Positions 10,189 to 18,898 of a DNA stretch of 34,360 bases are shown piece by piece (position 1 is the stretch's first letter; each line of letters starts with the position of its first letter). The notes under the pieces were generated by a model. It searched no databases. It worked only from the letters and a program-made list of their open reading frames with translations, and had not been told where the DNA came from. Source of the DNA: Bacteroidales bacterium Bact_08 (GTDB taxonomy: Bacteria; Bacteroidota; Bacteroidia; Bacteroidales; UBA932); contig LUYZ01000051.1 in NCBI GenBank assembly GCA_001603425.1, forward strand, positions 1 through 34,360, given 5' to 3'. Position numbers and translations under genes: made by a program.

Positions 10189-11373
10189 CTATTTTATAAA
10201 AACATTATATAACTCCCTAATAACATCTCTTTGAATCTTTAGAAAACCATCTTCATACTCACCATCACAACCATTTGTTATCATAATAATACCAAATCCT
10301 TTTGCAGGTTCAAAAAACATAGCACTATAAAGTCCATATGCCGACCCAGTATGTCCAATCATTGTCTCTCCAGGAATAATGGTCTTGCTCTCTCTTAACG
10401 CTAAACCATAGAAATTACCCTCAGACATTTTGGCAATAGGCTCCTGCATTTTCTTAGCAGACTCTTCTGAAATAACTCGTTTTTGCAAAATAGGAGAATA
10501 ACCATAATTCATATGCATAATCATATATTTTGCTAAATCTGTAGATGATATTTTCATCCCTCCTGTTGGAGAAAAAATAGGAGTACTATATCCCAAAATA
10601 TAGTTATTAGAGATCTCCTCTGCTCTACTCAAATAAGCATCTGGGCGATGAACAAATTTTTTAACACTATCTCCCTCCTCAACAGTATATGCATAAAGAT
10701 TAACAAACTTATCACTATCCAAAGAGTCCACATTAAAATTGGCGTTAAGTTGCAGAGGATCTAAAACCATTCTTTTAACAAAATCGTCAAATCTCTCGTT
10801 TGAGACTTTTTCGATTATTGCTCCTATTGTATTAAAACCCAAATTACAATACTCATACTCTGAACCAGGAGAATAGTTATTATAGCATTTTTCATAATCA
10901 CTATTTTTATCTGGATTCAAAACATCCAAAACAAAATATCCTTGAGAATCATTTATACTTGATGTGTGAGATAGTAGCATCTTAACAGTGATTACCTCTT
11001 GTGCATACTGGGGATTTCTAACTGTAAATCCTACTAATTCACTAACATCTGTATCTAATGATAACAAATCTTGCTCTATAAGTGTCATTAAAGCAGTTGT
11101 TGTAAATGATTTAGATATTGAAGCAATTCTAAAAATATGATCATTTTCTAGTAATGTAGAGTCTTCTAAACTCTTGAATCCAAAAGATTCGTTATATATT
11201 ATCTGACCATCTTTAACAACAGCAACAGATAATCCCACTGCTTTTCTCTGTTGAATTATATCCTCCATTTTTGAGTCTGCAATAGAATTGATGTTTTGGT
11301 TAGTACAGCCAATGGCAAGAGTGCCAATGCCAATAATTAATAGTCCAAAAATGATTCTGTTTAATTTTTTCAT
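10189..11373 (-). CDS. serine hydrolase, beta-lactamase/PBP4*-like family, probable lipoprotein
   Basis: SISK (SxxK) motif, YCNLGFN (YxN), HTGS motif; lipoprotein-like N-terminus MKKLNRIIFGLLIIGIGTLAIGC when starting at 11373. The ORF-track start at 11508 would overlap mutS and the promoter region. Confidence 0.85.
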   Translation of the reverse strand: MKKLNRIIFGLLIIGIGTLAIGCTNQNINSIADSKMEDIIQQRKAVGLSVAVVKDGQIIYNESFGFKSLEDSTLLENDHIFRIASISKSFTTTALMTLIEQDLLSLDTDVSELVGFTVRNPQYAQEVITVKMLLSHTSSINDSQGYFVLDVLNPDKNSDYEKCYNNYSPGSEYEYCNLGFNTIGAIIEKVSNERFDDFVKRMVLDPLQLNANFNVDSLDSDKFVNLYAYTVEEGDSVKKFVHRPDAYLSRAEEISNNYILGYSTPIFSPTGGMKISSTDLAKYMIMHMNYGYSPILQKRVISEESAKKMQEPIAKMSEGNFYGLALRESKTIIPGETMIGHTGSAYGLYSAMFFEPAKGFGIIMITNGCDGEYEDGFLKIQRDVIRELYNVFIK

Positions 11374-11396
11374 AGTTTTTGAATTTAGAGTTCTCA

Positions 11397-11404
11397 CAAA
11401 GATA
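11397..11404 (-). promoter_or_regulatory. -7 box TATCTTTG (minus strand) for the serine hydrolase
   Basis: Reverse complement of CAAAGATA, 23 nt upstream of ATG 11373; divergent from the mutS promoter. Confidence 0.6.
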
Positions 11405-11426
11405 GAGTTTTGAAACAAAATATATC

Positions 11427-11434
11427 TATTTTTG
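11427..11434 (+). promoter_or_regulatory. -7 box TATTTTTG for mutS
   Basis: Matches TAnnTTTG, 5 nt before ATG 11440. Confidence 0.55.
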
Positions 11435-11439
11435 TATAG

Positions 11440-14040
11440 ATGAAACAAGATCAAAAGATAGCAGATACTCCTCTTATGAGGCAATATTTCTCTATAAAAG
11501 CAAAGCATCCCGACGCTATGCTTCTTTTTAGAGTTGGTGATTTTTATGAGACATTTGGAGAAGATGCAGTTATAGCCTCTAAAATATTGGGAATAGTACT
11601 TACAAAACGAGCAAATGGATCAGCTTCGTATGTTGAGTTGGCTGGGTTTCCTCACCACTCGATTGACACCTACCTTCCCAAATTAGTAAGAGCAGGTCAA
11701 AAAGTTGCCATCTGCGATCAACTAGAGGACCCCAAACTAACAAAGAAAATAGTAAAAAGAGGTATCACAGAGCTAGTGACACCAGGAGTCTCTTACAATC
11801 CACAACTGCTCACATGCAACCAAAATAACTATCTATGCTCAATCTGTTTTCACAAAGACAAGGGGGGCATATCTTTTTTGGATATATCTACAGGCACATT
11901 CAAAGTTGCTACAGGTAGTCTTAGCTATATAGATCTTCTACTATCTAGTCTCTCTCCCAAAGAGGTATTAATAGAAAAAGGACTCAAAAATGAGTTTATT
12001 AATAAATTTGGAAACGACTACTACATCTCAACAATAGATGAATGGGCTTTTTCTCAAGACTCTGCAAAAGATAAATTACTAACACATTTTAAATTAGACA
12101 CTCTTAAAGGCTTTGGAATTGCCGATATGCCACTAGCAATTACAGCGGCAGGTGCAACCATTTTCTATCTAGAGCTAACAGAACATAAAGATCTCTCTCA
12201 CATAAATTCAATTAGCAGATTAGATGAGAGTGATAACGTATGGATAGATCGATTTACTTTTAGAAATTTAGAGATTTTTAATCCACTTAGTGAAGGAGGA
12301 AAATCATTGATTGATATTCTGGATAACTGTATCACTCCCATGGGATCTAGAACATTAAGAGAGTGGATTGCTCTCCCATCTAAAAATATTGAAATATTAA
12401 ACTCAAGGCACAATATTGTTGATGCACTCTATAGCAATAACAATCAAAATCTTCAGATAATTGATCACCTAAAGATGATTGGAGACTTGGAAAGAATTAT
12501 CTCCAGAGCTGCTGCTGGTAGAATTCTTCCAAGAGAGATTATTATGCTTAAAAATGGACTATCTCAGATTGATCCAATTAAAAATATCTGCTCCTCTATA
12601 GACAATTCTCAACTAAATGATCTTCTAATAAAATTAAATAGTTGCTACACTCTTATAGATTTAATTAACTCACATATACTTGATGAGCCTGCACAACAAA
12701 TTGGAAAAGGCCCTGTAATTAAATCACAAATTGATGAAAATTTAGAATCATTAAGATCAATTGCAGAACATGGCAAAGAGATTTTAGAACAGATTCAAGA
12801 TAGAGAGATTAAAAAGACAGGAATATCCTCTTTAAAAATAGGTCAAAACAATGTTTTTGGATACTATTTAGAAGTAAGAAATACACATAAAGATAAAGTT
12901 CCTATAGATTGGATTAGAAAACAGACACTAGTTAGCGCAGAGAGATATATTACTCCAGAACTCAAAGAGTACGAAGAGAAGATTGCTGGAGCAGAGCAAA
13001 AGATATTGGAACTAGAGCAACAGATTTTTAATAAAGTTGTTATAGAAATTCAGAAGAAAATTGATATAATTCAGCAAACCAGCAAGACTATTTCTCAAAT
13101 TGATTGTCTTTCTTGCTTTGCAGTAACTGCACATAAAAATAACTATTTTAAGCCAACTCTAACAACAGATAACTCTCTAATCTTAAAAGAGTCTAGACAC
13201 CCTGTTATAGAAAAATCTCTTGGTATTGGTCAAGAGTATATCTCAAATGATATTTATTTAAATGATACAGACCAACAGATAATTATATTAACCGGGCCAA
13301 ATATGGCTGGAAAGAGCGCTTTGTTAAGGCAAACTGCACTTAACGTACTGATGGCTCAAATTGGATCATATATACCTTCAAGCTCTTCAAGAATAGGTAT
13401 AACAGACAAAATTTTTACTCGAGTAGGTGCTTCGGATAATATATCAAAAGGGGAGTCAACATTCATGGTAGAAATGTTGGAAACATCTACAATACTACAT
13501 AATCTATCTAATAAATCTCTTGTACTTTTAGATGAAATTGGCAGAGGAACAAGTACATACGACGGAATGTCGATAGCTTGGAGCATTGTAGAATTTATTC
13601 ATGAACATCCTACATATCGGCCCAAAACTCTGTTTGCAACTCACTATCACGAACTAAATCAATTAGAGAAAAAGTATAAAAGAGTTAAAAATTGGCATAT
13701 TTCTGTTAAAGAGAGTGGTAATAAGATAATTTTTCTTCGTAAATTGTGCCCTGGTGGAGTGGCACATAGTTTTGGTATTCACGTTGCTCAAATGGCCGGA
13801 ATGCCAAACGAAGTAATCGAAAGGGCGCAAAGAACTCTTAAAAAATTAGAGAAACAAGGTAGTAAAGTAGATAATGCACACTCTCTCAACCAAGAGGCTA
13901 TTCAGTTATCATTATACCAGCTGGATGACCCTCTTTTGTCAGAAATCAAAGAAGAGCTTAAAGATTTAGATATAAACAAAATATCTCCTTTAGATGCTTT
14001 TGATATAATTAGAGGAATAAAAAATAGACTTGGTCTGTAA
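11440..14040 (+). CDS. mutS: DNA mismatch repair protein MutS
   Basis: TPLMRQYFSIKAKHPDAMLLFRVGDFYETFGEDA; Walker A TGPNMAGKSALLRQTALN; LLDEIGRGTSTYDGMSIAWSIVE; ATHYHEL. Confidence 0.98.
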   Translation: MKQDQKIADTPLMRQYFSIKAKHPDAMLLFRVGDFYETFGEDAVIASKILGIVLTKRANGSASYVELAGFPHHSIDTYLPKLVRAGQKVAICDQLEDPKLTKKIVKRGITELVTPGVSYNPQLLTCNQNNYLCSICFHKDKGGISFLDISTGTFKVATGSLSYIDLLLSSLSPKEVLIEKGLKNEFINKFGNDYYISTIDEWAFSQDSAKDKLLTHFKLDTLKGFGIADMPLAITAAGATIFYLELTEHKDLSHINSISRLDESDNVWIDRFTFRNLEIFNPLSEGGKSLIDILDNCITPMGSRTLREWIALPSKNIEILNSRHNIVDALYSNNNQNLQIIDHLKMIGDLERIISRAAAGRILPREIIMLKNGLSQIDPIKNICSSIDNSQLNDLLIKLNSCYTLIDLINSHILDEPAQQIGKGPVIKSQIDENLESLRSIAEHGKEILEQIQDREIKKTGISSLKIGQNNVFGYYLEVRNTHKDKVPIDWIRKQTLVSAERYITPELKEYEEKIAGAEQKILELEQQIFNKVVIEIQKKIDIIQQTSKTISQIDCLSCFAVTAHKNNYFKPTLTTDNSLILKESRHPVIEKSLGIGQEYISNDIYLNDTDQQIIILTGPNMAGKSALLRQTALNVLMAQIGSYIPSSSSRIGITDKIFTRVGASDNISKGESTFMVEMLETSTILHNLSNKSLVLLDEIGRGTSTYDGMSIAWSIVEFIHEHPTYRPKTLFATHYHELNQLEKKYKRVKNWHISVKESGNKIIFLRKLCPGGVAHSFGIHVAQMAGMPNEVIERAQRTLKKLEKQGSKVDNAHSLNQEAIQLSLYQLDDPLLSEIKEELKDLDINKISPLDAFDIIRGIKNRLGL

Positions 14041-14051
14041 GGAGGCTAAAT

Positions 14052-15323
14052 ATGAAAAATATAACAATAAAAATTGCCATCTTTTTTAAACTAATCACAG
14101 AAAGCATCTCTTTTGCTATTGGCTCTCTTAAAGGTGATAAATTTAGAACCTTTTTATCTCTTTTTGGCGTTACGATTGGCATATTCTCTATAGTTAGTGT
14201 ATTCACAGCAATTGATGCTCTTAAAGCAAATGTAGAGACTGGTCTAAACTCCTTAGGGAGTAACACTGTTTATATCGATAGATTCCCATGGACACCAGAT
14301 GAGACAGGTGAATATCGGTGGTGGGAATTTATGACAAGGCCATCTGTTAAAATTGAAGAGTTCAGCTTTATAAAAGATAACTCAAAAACCATTGAGGGTA
14401 TTGCTTTTGTCTCAAGTACTAATTTAAATTTAAAATATAAAAGGTTTTATATAAATAACATCAATGTTGTTGCTCCAACTTATGAATGGGAAAAAATAAA
14501 TAATCTAAATATCGAGAAGGGCAGATATTTCTCTATCTATGAATCAAAAACATCAAATCCTGTTGCAATTATAGGACACGAAATTGCACAAACTCTATTT
14601 CCAGAAGAGGATCCATTAAACAAAGTCATAAGCGTTGGTAATAGCAAAGCCACCGTTATTGGAGTTCTAAGAAAATCTGGAGAGAGTATTGTAAATGTTT
14701 TTGATAATGACAATAGTATTATCATCCCATATAGCTCTGCATCAACAATATTCAATGTTAAAAGAGCCTCAACTATGATAACAGCTATCCCAAAAGCAGA
14801 TGTTGATAGAGAAGAGTTTATTCAAGAGTTAAGGAATCTTATGAGATCTATTAGGAGACTTAAGCCTCAACAAAAGGACTCTTTTGCAATTAATGAGATG
14901 ACCTTTATTCTCAATTCTACAAAACAGATCTTCTCTGGTATAAATCTAGCCGGATGGATAATTGGTGGATTCTCCATCTTAATAGGTGGGTTTGGTATAG
15001 CCAATATTATGTTTGTATCTGTTAAAGAGAGAACTAATTTGATTGGAATTCAAAAGGCACTTGGAGCTAAAAAGTTTACTATTCTCACCCAATTCCTTTC
15101 AGAAGCTGTTTTTTTAGCTATTGCAGGAGGTGCGTTTGGTATTCTATTTGTTTTTCTGGTTGTGGTTGCTCTTGGAGATATCGAAGCTTTTCCAATGAAA
15201 TTGAGTATCTATAATATAATTAGAGGCTTAATTATATCCTCTACCATTGGAATAATTGCTGGTTTTTTACCAGCAAAAACCGCTGCAGATTTAAACCCTG
15301 TTGATGCAATTAACTCAAAATAG
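14052..15323 (+). CDS. ABC transporter permease, MacB/FtsX-type
   Basis: Single N-terminal TM (RTFLSLFGVTIGIFSIVSVFTAIDAL), MacB-like periplasmic region, C-terminal FtsX domain (ERTNLIGIQKALGAKKFTILTQFLSEAVFLAIAGG). Confidence 0.9.
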   Translation: MKNITIKIAIFFKLITESISFAIGSLKGDKFRTFLSLFGVTIGIFSIVSVFTAIDALKANVETGLNSLGSNTVYIDRFPWTPDETGEYRWWEFMTRPSVKIEEFSFIKDNSKTIEGIAFVSSTNLNLKYKRFYINNINVVAPTYEWEKINNLNIEKGRYFSIYESKTSNPVAIIGHEIAQTLFPEEDPLNKVISVGNSKATVIGVLRKSGESIVNVFDNDNSIIIPYSSASTIFNVKRASTMITAIPKADVDREEFIQELRNLMRSIRRLKPQQKDSFAINEMTFILNSTKQIFSGINLAGWIIGGFSILIGGFGIANIMFVSVKERTNLIGIQKALGAKKFTILTQFLSEAVFLAIAGGAFGILFVFLVVVALGDIEAFPMKLSIYNIIRGLIISSTIGIIAGFLPAKTAADLNPVDAINSK

Positions 15324-15367
15324 TCTTTTGAATAAATTATTATACTGAGGTAATAGATTAAAGACTC

Positions 15368-16165
15368 TTAGCTAGAGTGAGACTCTATAAGTTTTGTTAG
15401 CTCAATAAACTCATCTACTGATAGCTGCTCTGGTCTTTTTGACATTAGGGGGTGAGTTGAACATTCAACAATATTTGCAACAGCCTTAATAGAGTTTCTA
15501 ATTGTCTTTCTTCTTTGATTAAACGTTGCTTTAATAATTGATTTGAATAGAGCATAGTCACATCCCAACTCTTTTCTACTATTCCGTACAAGCCTAATTA
15601 CTCCCGATTTAACTTTTGGTGGAGGGTTAAATGCACCTTCGTCTACAGTAAAAAGATACTCTAGTTCATACCACGCTTGTAATAGAACAGATAAAATTCC
15701 GTAAGACTTATTACCTGGTTTTGAAGCTAATCTCTCTGCAACTTCCTTTTGTAGCATACAAACTATCTGGGGAACACTATCTTTATAATCTAGAAGTTTA
15801 AAAAATATTTGAGAAGAAATATTGTATGGAAAATTACCAATTACAGAAAAAGATGAATTAAAGTAAGATGAAATATCTATTTTCAAAAAATCACCCTCAA
15901 TTATTCTATCAGATATAGTTGGATAGTTAAGGTTTAAATAATCAATAGATTCTGTATCTATCTCGGAAAGAAATAGATCTATATCGTCTCTCTCTATAAG
16001 ATATTGTGTAAGAACGCCCGTTCCAGGACCAATCTCCAATACTAATCCTTTATTATTATTTACATCACTGAAATATCTATTATCTAGTGAATCTGATATT
16101 CTTTTGGCAATTTTTAAATCTTTTAAAAAATGCTGCCCAAGTGCTTTTTTTGGTCTAACGTACAT
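15368..16165 (-). CDS. rsmA: 16S rRNA dimethyladenosine transferase
   Basis: RPKKALGQHFLKDLKIAKRI...VLEIGPGTGVLTQYLIER...VIGNFPYNISSQIFFKLL; KsgA/RsmA signature. Confidence 0.97.
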   Translation of the reverse strand: MYVRPKKALGQHFLKDLKIAKRISDSLDNRYFSDVNNNKGLVLEIGPGTGVLTQYLIERDDIDLFLSEIDTESIDYLNLNYPTISDRIIEGDFLKIDISSYFNSSFSVIGNFPYNISSQIFFKLLDYKDSVPQIVCMLQKEVAERLASKPGNKSYGILSVLLQAWYELEYLFTVDEGAFNPPPKVKSGVIRLVRNSRKELGCDYALFKSIIKATFNQRRKTIRNSIKAVANIVECSTHPLMSKRPEQLSVDEFIELTKLIESHSS

Positions 16166-16181
16166 TTGGCAAAGATAAACT

Positions 16182-17150
16182 TTAATTGTTTGAGATTAAA
16201 ATTATCTTTATTGGCAAATGATCGCTAAAACCTCCAATATATCTTGGCCCAATATAAGTTCTATAGGGCTTATAATATGTATACTTAATATCTCTCACTA
16301 ATAAATAATCTACTTCATGAGAATAGACAGAAGTTGAACATAAATATGGATTAGATTGCAAACAATAAATATTTTGTGATACAAAAAAATGATCTATCTC
16401 TTGCCAAACTCCCCTATATTTAATTGTTCCACCTAACTGACTCACCAACTCTACTCTTACTAACACCTTAAGTAGACTATCATAAAGATTTGAATGAGTC
16501 GTTTCATTAAAATCTCCACACACAATAATATTTGAATAGCTATCTACAGACAAAATTGAATCACAAATATTATGTAATTTCTTTGCCGCAATAGACCTGC
16601 TTATATCTGATATCTTCTTACCCGAATATTTAGAAGGCCAATGGTTGATCAAAATATGCAACGTATCTTTACCTCGTAAAACCCCCTTACAATATAAAAT
16701 CTCTCTAGTTCTAAGTGTATCTCCCTCTTTTGATATAAGTGGATAAAAAGCACTCTTAATAGGATTAAAAAGGGCTATTATATATAGTAGTGCAACATCA
16801 ATACCTCTAACATCTGGAGAGTCTCTATGAATAACTCCATATTCGCCTTTGATTAAAGGTGTTTTATATATCAATTGATTTAAAACTAATCTATTTTCAA
16901 TCTCTGCTAAACCAATAAAGGTAGGATAATCGGGATAACTAAAGTCTAATATAGTCTTTGCCAATCTATCTCTTTTTTTAACAAAGCGTCCATAATTCCA
17001 CCTCATTTGACCGTTATAATAGAACTCATCCACAACGGTTGAATCGCATATCCAATCATAGAAGTTCTCCACATTCCAAAAAATAAAAGTATCCTTATTT
17101 GTTGTATCTCTCCAACAAAATAGTGATATAAATAAGATAGTCTTGACCAT
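16182..17150 (-). CDS. endonuclease/exonuclease/phosphatase (EEP) superfamily protein
   Basis: FIFWNVENFYD...FIGLAEIENRLVLNQL...VCGDFNET...GGFSDHLPIKI EEP motifs. Confidence 0.85.
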   Translation of the reverse strand: MVKTILFISLFCWRDTTNKDTFIFWNVENFYDWICDSTVVDEFYYNGQMRWNYGRFVKKRDRLAKTILDFSYPDYPTFIGLAEIENRLVLNQLIYKTPLIKGEYGVIHRDSPDVRGIDVALLYIIALFNPIKSAFYPLISKEGDTLRTREILYCKGVLRGKDTLHILINHWPSKYSGKKISDISRSIAAKKLHNICDSILSVDSYSNIIVCGDFNETTHSNLYDSLLKVLVRVELVSQLGGTIKYRGVWQEIDHFFVSQNIYCLQSNPYLCSTSVYSHEVDYLLVRDIKYTYYKPYRTYIGPRYIGGFSDHLPIKIILISNN

Positions 17151-17294
17151 TTTTACTCTAAATATACTCGCTTAGATCTGTAATAAAGTATCTTAGTAGA
17201 GACAAATATCTGATTTTAAGCAATATTTATCTGACTTTAGATTTATATGTTATTTTTTGTTAATTTCGCACCCTTAAAAGATAAAAAAAGTAAA

Positions 17295-18398
17295 ATGGCA
17301 CTTCAATGCGGTATAGTTGGGCTTCCCAACGTAGGAAAATCAACCCTATTTAATTGTATAAGCTCAGGTAAAGCACAATCTGCAAATTTCCCTTTCTGTA
17401 CAATAGAACCAAACATCGGTCTTACTGTTGTTCCTGATGAGAGATTACAAATATTGGAAAAATTAGTAAAGCCTCAGAGAGTTATACCAGCATCTGTAGA
17501 GATAGTTGATATAGCTGGTCTTGTAAAAGGCGCTAGTAAAGGAGAGGGACTAGGAAATCAATTTTTGGGCAATATTAGAGAGACAGATGCTATTATACAT
17601 GTATTGAGATGTTTTGATGACCCAAATATTGTTCACGTAGATGGATCTGTAAATCCGGTAAGAGATAAGGAGATAATAGATACAGAGTTACAAATTAAAG
17701 ATCTGGATACTGTTGAGAGCCGAATTTCAAAAGTTTATAAGCAGGCTCAAACTGGGGGTGACAAAGCAGCTAAAAGAATGTTCGATATACTATCAAGATA
17801 TAAAGATGCGCTTATCCAAGGAAAATCGGCAAGAACTGTAGAGTTCGATAATGCAGAAGATGCTAAAATGGCAAAAGAGCTATATTTATTGACTAACAAA
17901 CCTGTACTATATGTTTGTAATGTAGATGAGAACTCTGCAAAAGATGGTAATAAATATGTTGAGATGGTTAAAGAGGCAATAAAGGATGAGAATGCACAGC
18001 TTCTTATAGTTGCTGCAAAAATTGAATCAGAGATTGCAGAACTAGAAAGCTTTGAAGAGAGAGAGATGTTTTTGAATGAAATAGGGTTACAAAATTCTGG
18101 CGTATCTAGATTAATTAAAAGTGCGTATGCATTACTAAATTTAGAAACATATTTTACTGCAGGCGTACAAGAGGTAAGAGCATGGACTTTTGTAAAAGGA
18201 GCAAAAGCACCTCAAGCTGCTGGTATAATTCATACCGATTTTGAAAAAGGATTTATTAGAGCAGAAGTTATTAAATATGACGATTTCGTGAGACTTGGTA
18301 GCGAGGCCGCATGTAAAGAAGCTGGAAAAATGTCGGTAGAAGGCAAAGAGTACATCGTACAAGATGGAGATATTATGCACTTCCGATTCAACGTATAA
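17295..18398 (+). CDS. ychF: redox-regulated ATPase YchF
   Basis: MALQCGIVGLPNVGKSTLFNCISSGKAQSANFPFCTIEPNIG...; C-terminal TGS domain ...EYIVQDGDIMHFRFNV. ATG 17295 preferred over 17247, which precedes a TAATTTCG promoter-like box. Confidence 0.97.
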   Translation: MALQCGIVGLPNVGKSTLFNCISSGKAQSANFPFCTIEPNIGLTVVPDERLQILEKLVKPQRVIPASVEIVDIAGLVKGASKGEGLGNQFLGNIRETDAIIHVLRCFDDPNIVHVDGSVNPVRDKEIIDTELQIKDLDTVESRISKVYKQAQTGGDKAAKRMFDILSRYKDALIQGKSARTVEFDNAEDAKMAKELYLLTNKPVLYVCNVDENSAKDGNKYVEMVKEAIKDENAQLLIVAAKIESEIAELESFEEREMFLNEIGLQNSGVSRLIKSAYALLNLETYFTAGVQEVRAWTFVKGAKAPQAAGIIHTDFEKGFIRAEVIKYDDFVRLGSEAACKEAGKMSVEGKEYIVQDGDIMHFRFNV

Positions 18399-18424
18399 CC
18401 CTCTACCCTGGATTTAACTCATAT

Positions 18425-18570
18425 CACTGCAACTCACTCTCTTGCACTGCAACCTACTCCCTGCACTGCAACTTACTCTCAGCACTGCAACTTACTCTCA
18501 GCACTGCAACCTACTCTATTGCACTGCAACTTACTCTCAGCACTGCAACTTACTCTCAGCACTGCAACTT
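18425..18570. repeat. tandem array A, 8 copies of a 19/20-bp unit (CACTGCAACTTACTCTCAG consensus)
   Basis: Units start at 18425, 18445, 18464, 18483, 18502, 18522, 18541 and 18560 (last partial); spacing 19-20 bp. Confidence 0.95.
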
Positions 18571-18723
18571 AAGTTTTTACCTCTTTTATCAATAGTTTTT
18601 GAGGAGTAGGTCGAGGACTGTTTGACGAACGACAGTGAGGAGTTCCGCAGACCCCGAAAAAACAGAAGATAAAATAGGTGCCCCTTAAAAACTTCGTTGC
18701 AGAAAGAGAGTAAAGTGCAGTGC
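18540..18723. repeat. ~40-bp imperfect inverted repeat (18540-18579 / 18686-18723) bracketing a ~106-bp GC-richer core
   Basis: Left GCACTGCAACTTACTCTCAGCACTGCAACTTAAGTTTTTA vs reverse complement of right GCACTGCACTTTACTCTCTTTCTGCAACGAAGTTTTTA; most positions align. Confidence 0.8.
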
Positions 18724-18830
18724 AAAGCACCAGAACAAAGTGAAGTGCAAAGCACCAGAACAAAGTGAAGTGCAAAGCACCAGAACAAAGTGAAGTGCAA
18801 AGCACCAGAACAAAGTGAAGTGCAAAGCAC
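18721..18830. repeat. tandem array B, 25-bp unit TGCAAAGCACCAGAACAAAGTGAAG, 4 identical full copies plus a 10-bp partial
   Basis: Units start at 18721, 18746, 18771, 18796 and 18821 (partial TGCAAAGCAC); exact 25-bp spacing. Confidence 0.97.
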
Positions 18831-18845
18831 AACATAACACTAAAG

Positions 18846-18873
18846 AAAAAAGGCTGCCTAAAAATAGACAGCC
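18846..18873 (-). terminator. intrinsic terminator downstream of ppiD-like gene
   Basis: Minus strand GGCTGTC-TATTTTTA-GGCAGCC (one internal mismatch) followed by TTTTTT. Confidence 0.75.
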
Positions 18874-18898
18874 ATAATTTTATATCTAAACTAGACCA

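Noticed and set aside
15361-15385. Overlapping short inverted repeats ACTCT-TAGCT-AGAGT and AGAGT-GAG-ACTCT between the ABC permease and rsmA 3' ends
   Set aside because: Only 5-bp stems and no good T-tract on either strand; insufficient to call a terminator.
18425-18830. Possible CRISPR array
   Set aside because: Near-contiguous tandem repeats of 19/20 and 25 bp with no unique spacers and no cas genes in the window.
18537-18835. Two overlapping minus-strand ORFs (97 and 88 aa, Cys/Leu/Phe-rich)
   Set aside because: They are reading frames through the 25-bp repeats; the period is not a multiple of 3, so each repeat reads in a different frame, and both ORFs are open over the same DNA. Probably spurious.
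18569-18835. Known insertion sequence or transposase remnant
   Set aside because: No transposase-like reading frame, no clear target-site duplication; only the inverted-repeat structure supports mobility, so it is reported as a finding, not a mobile element.
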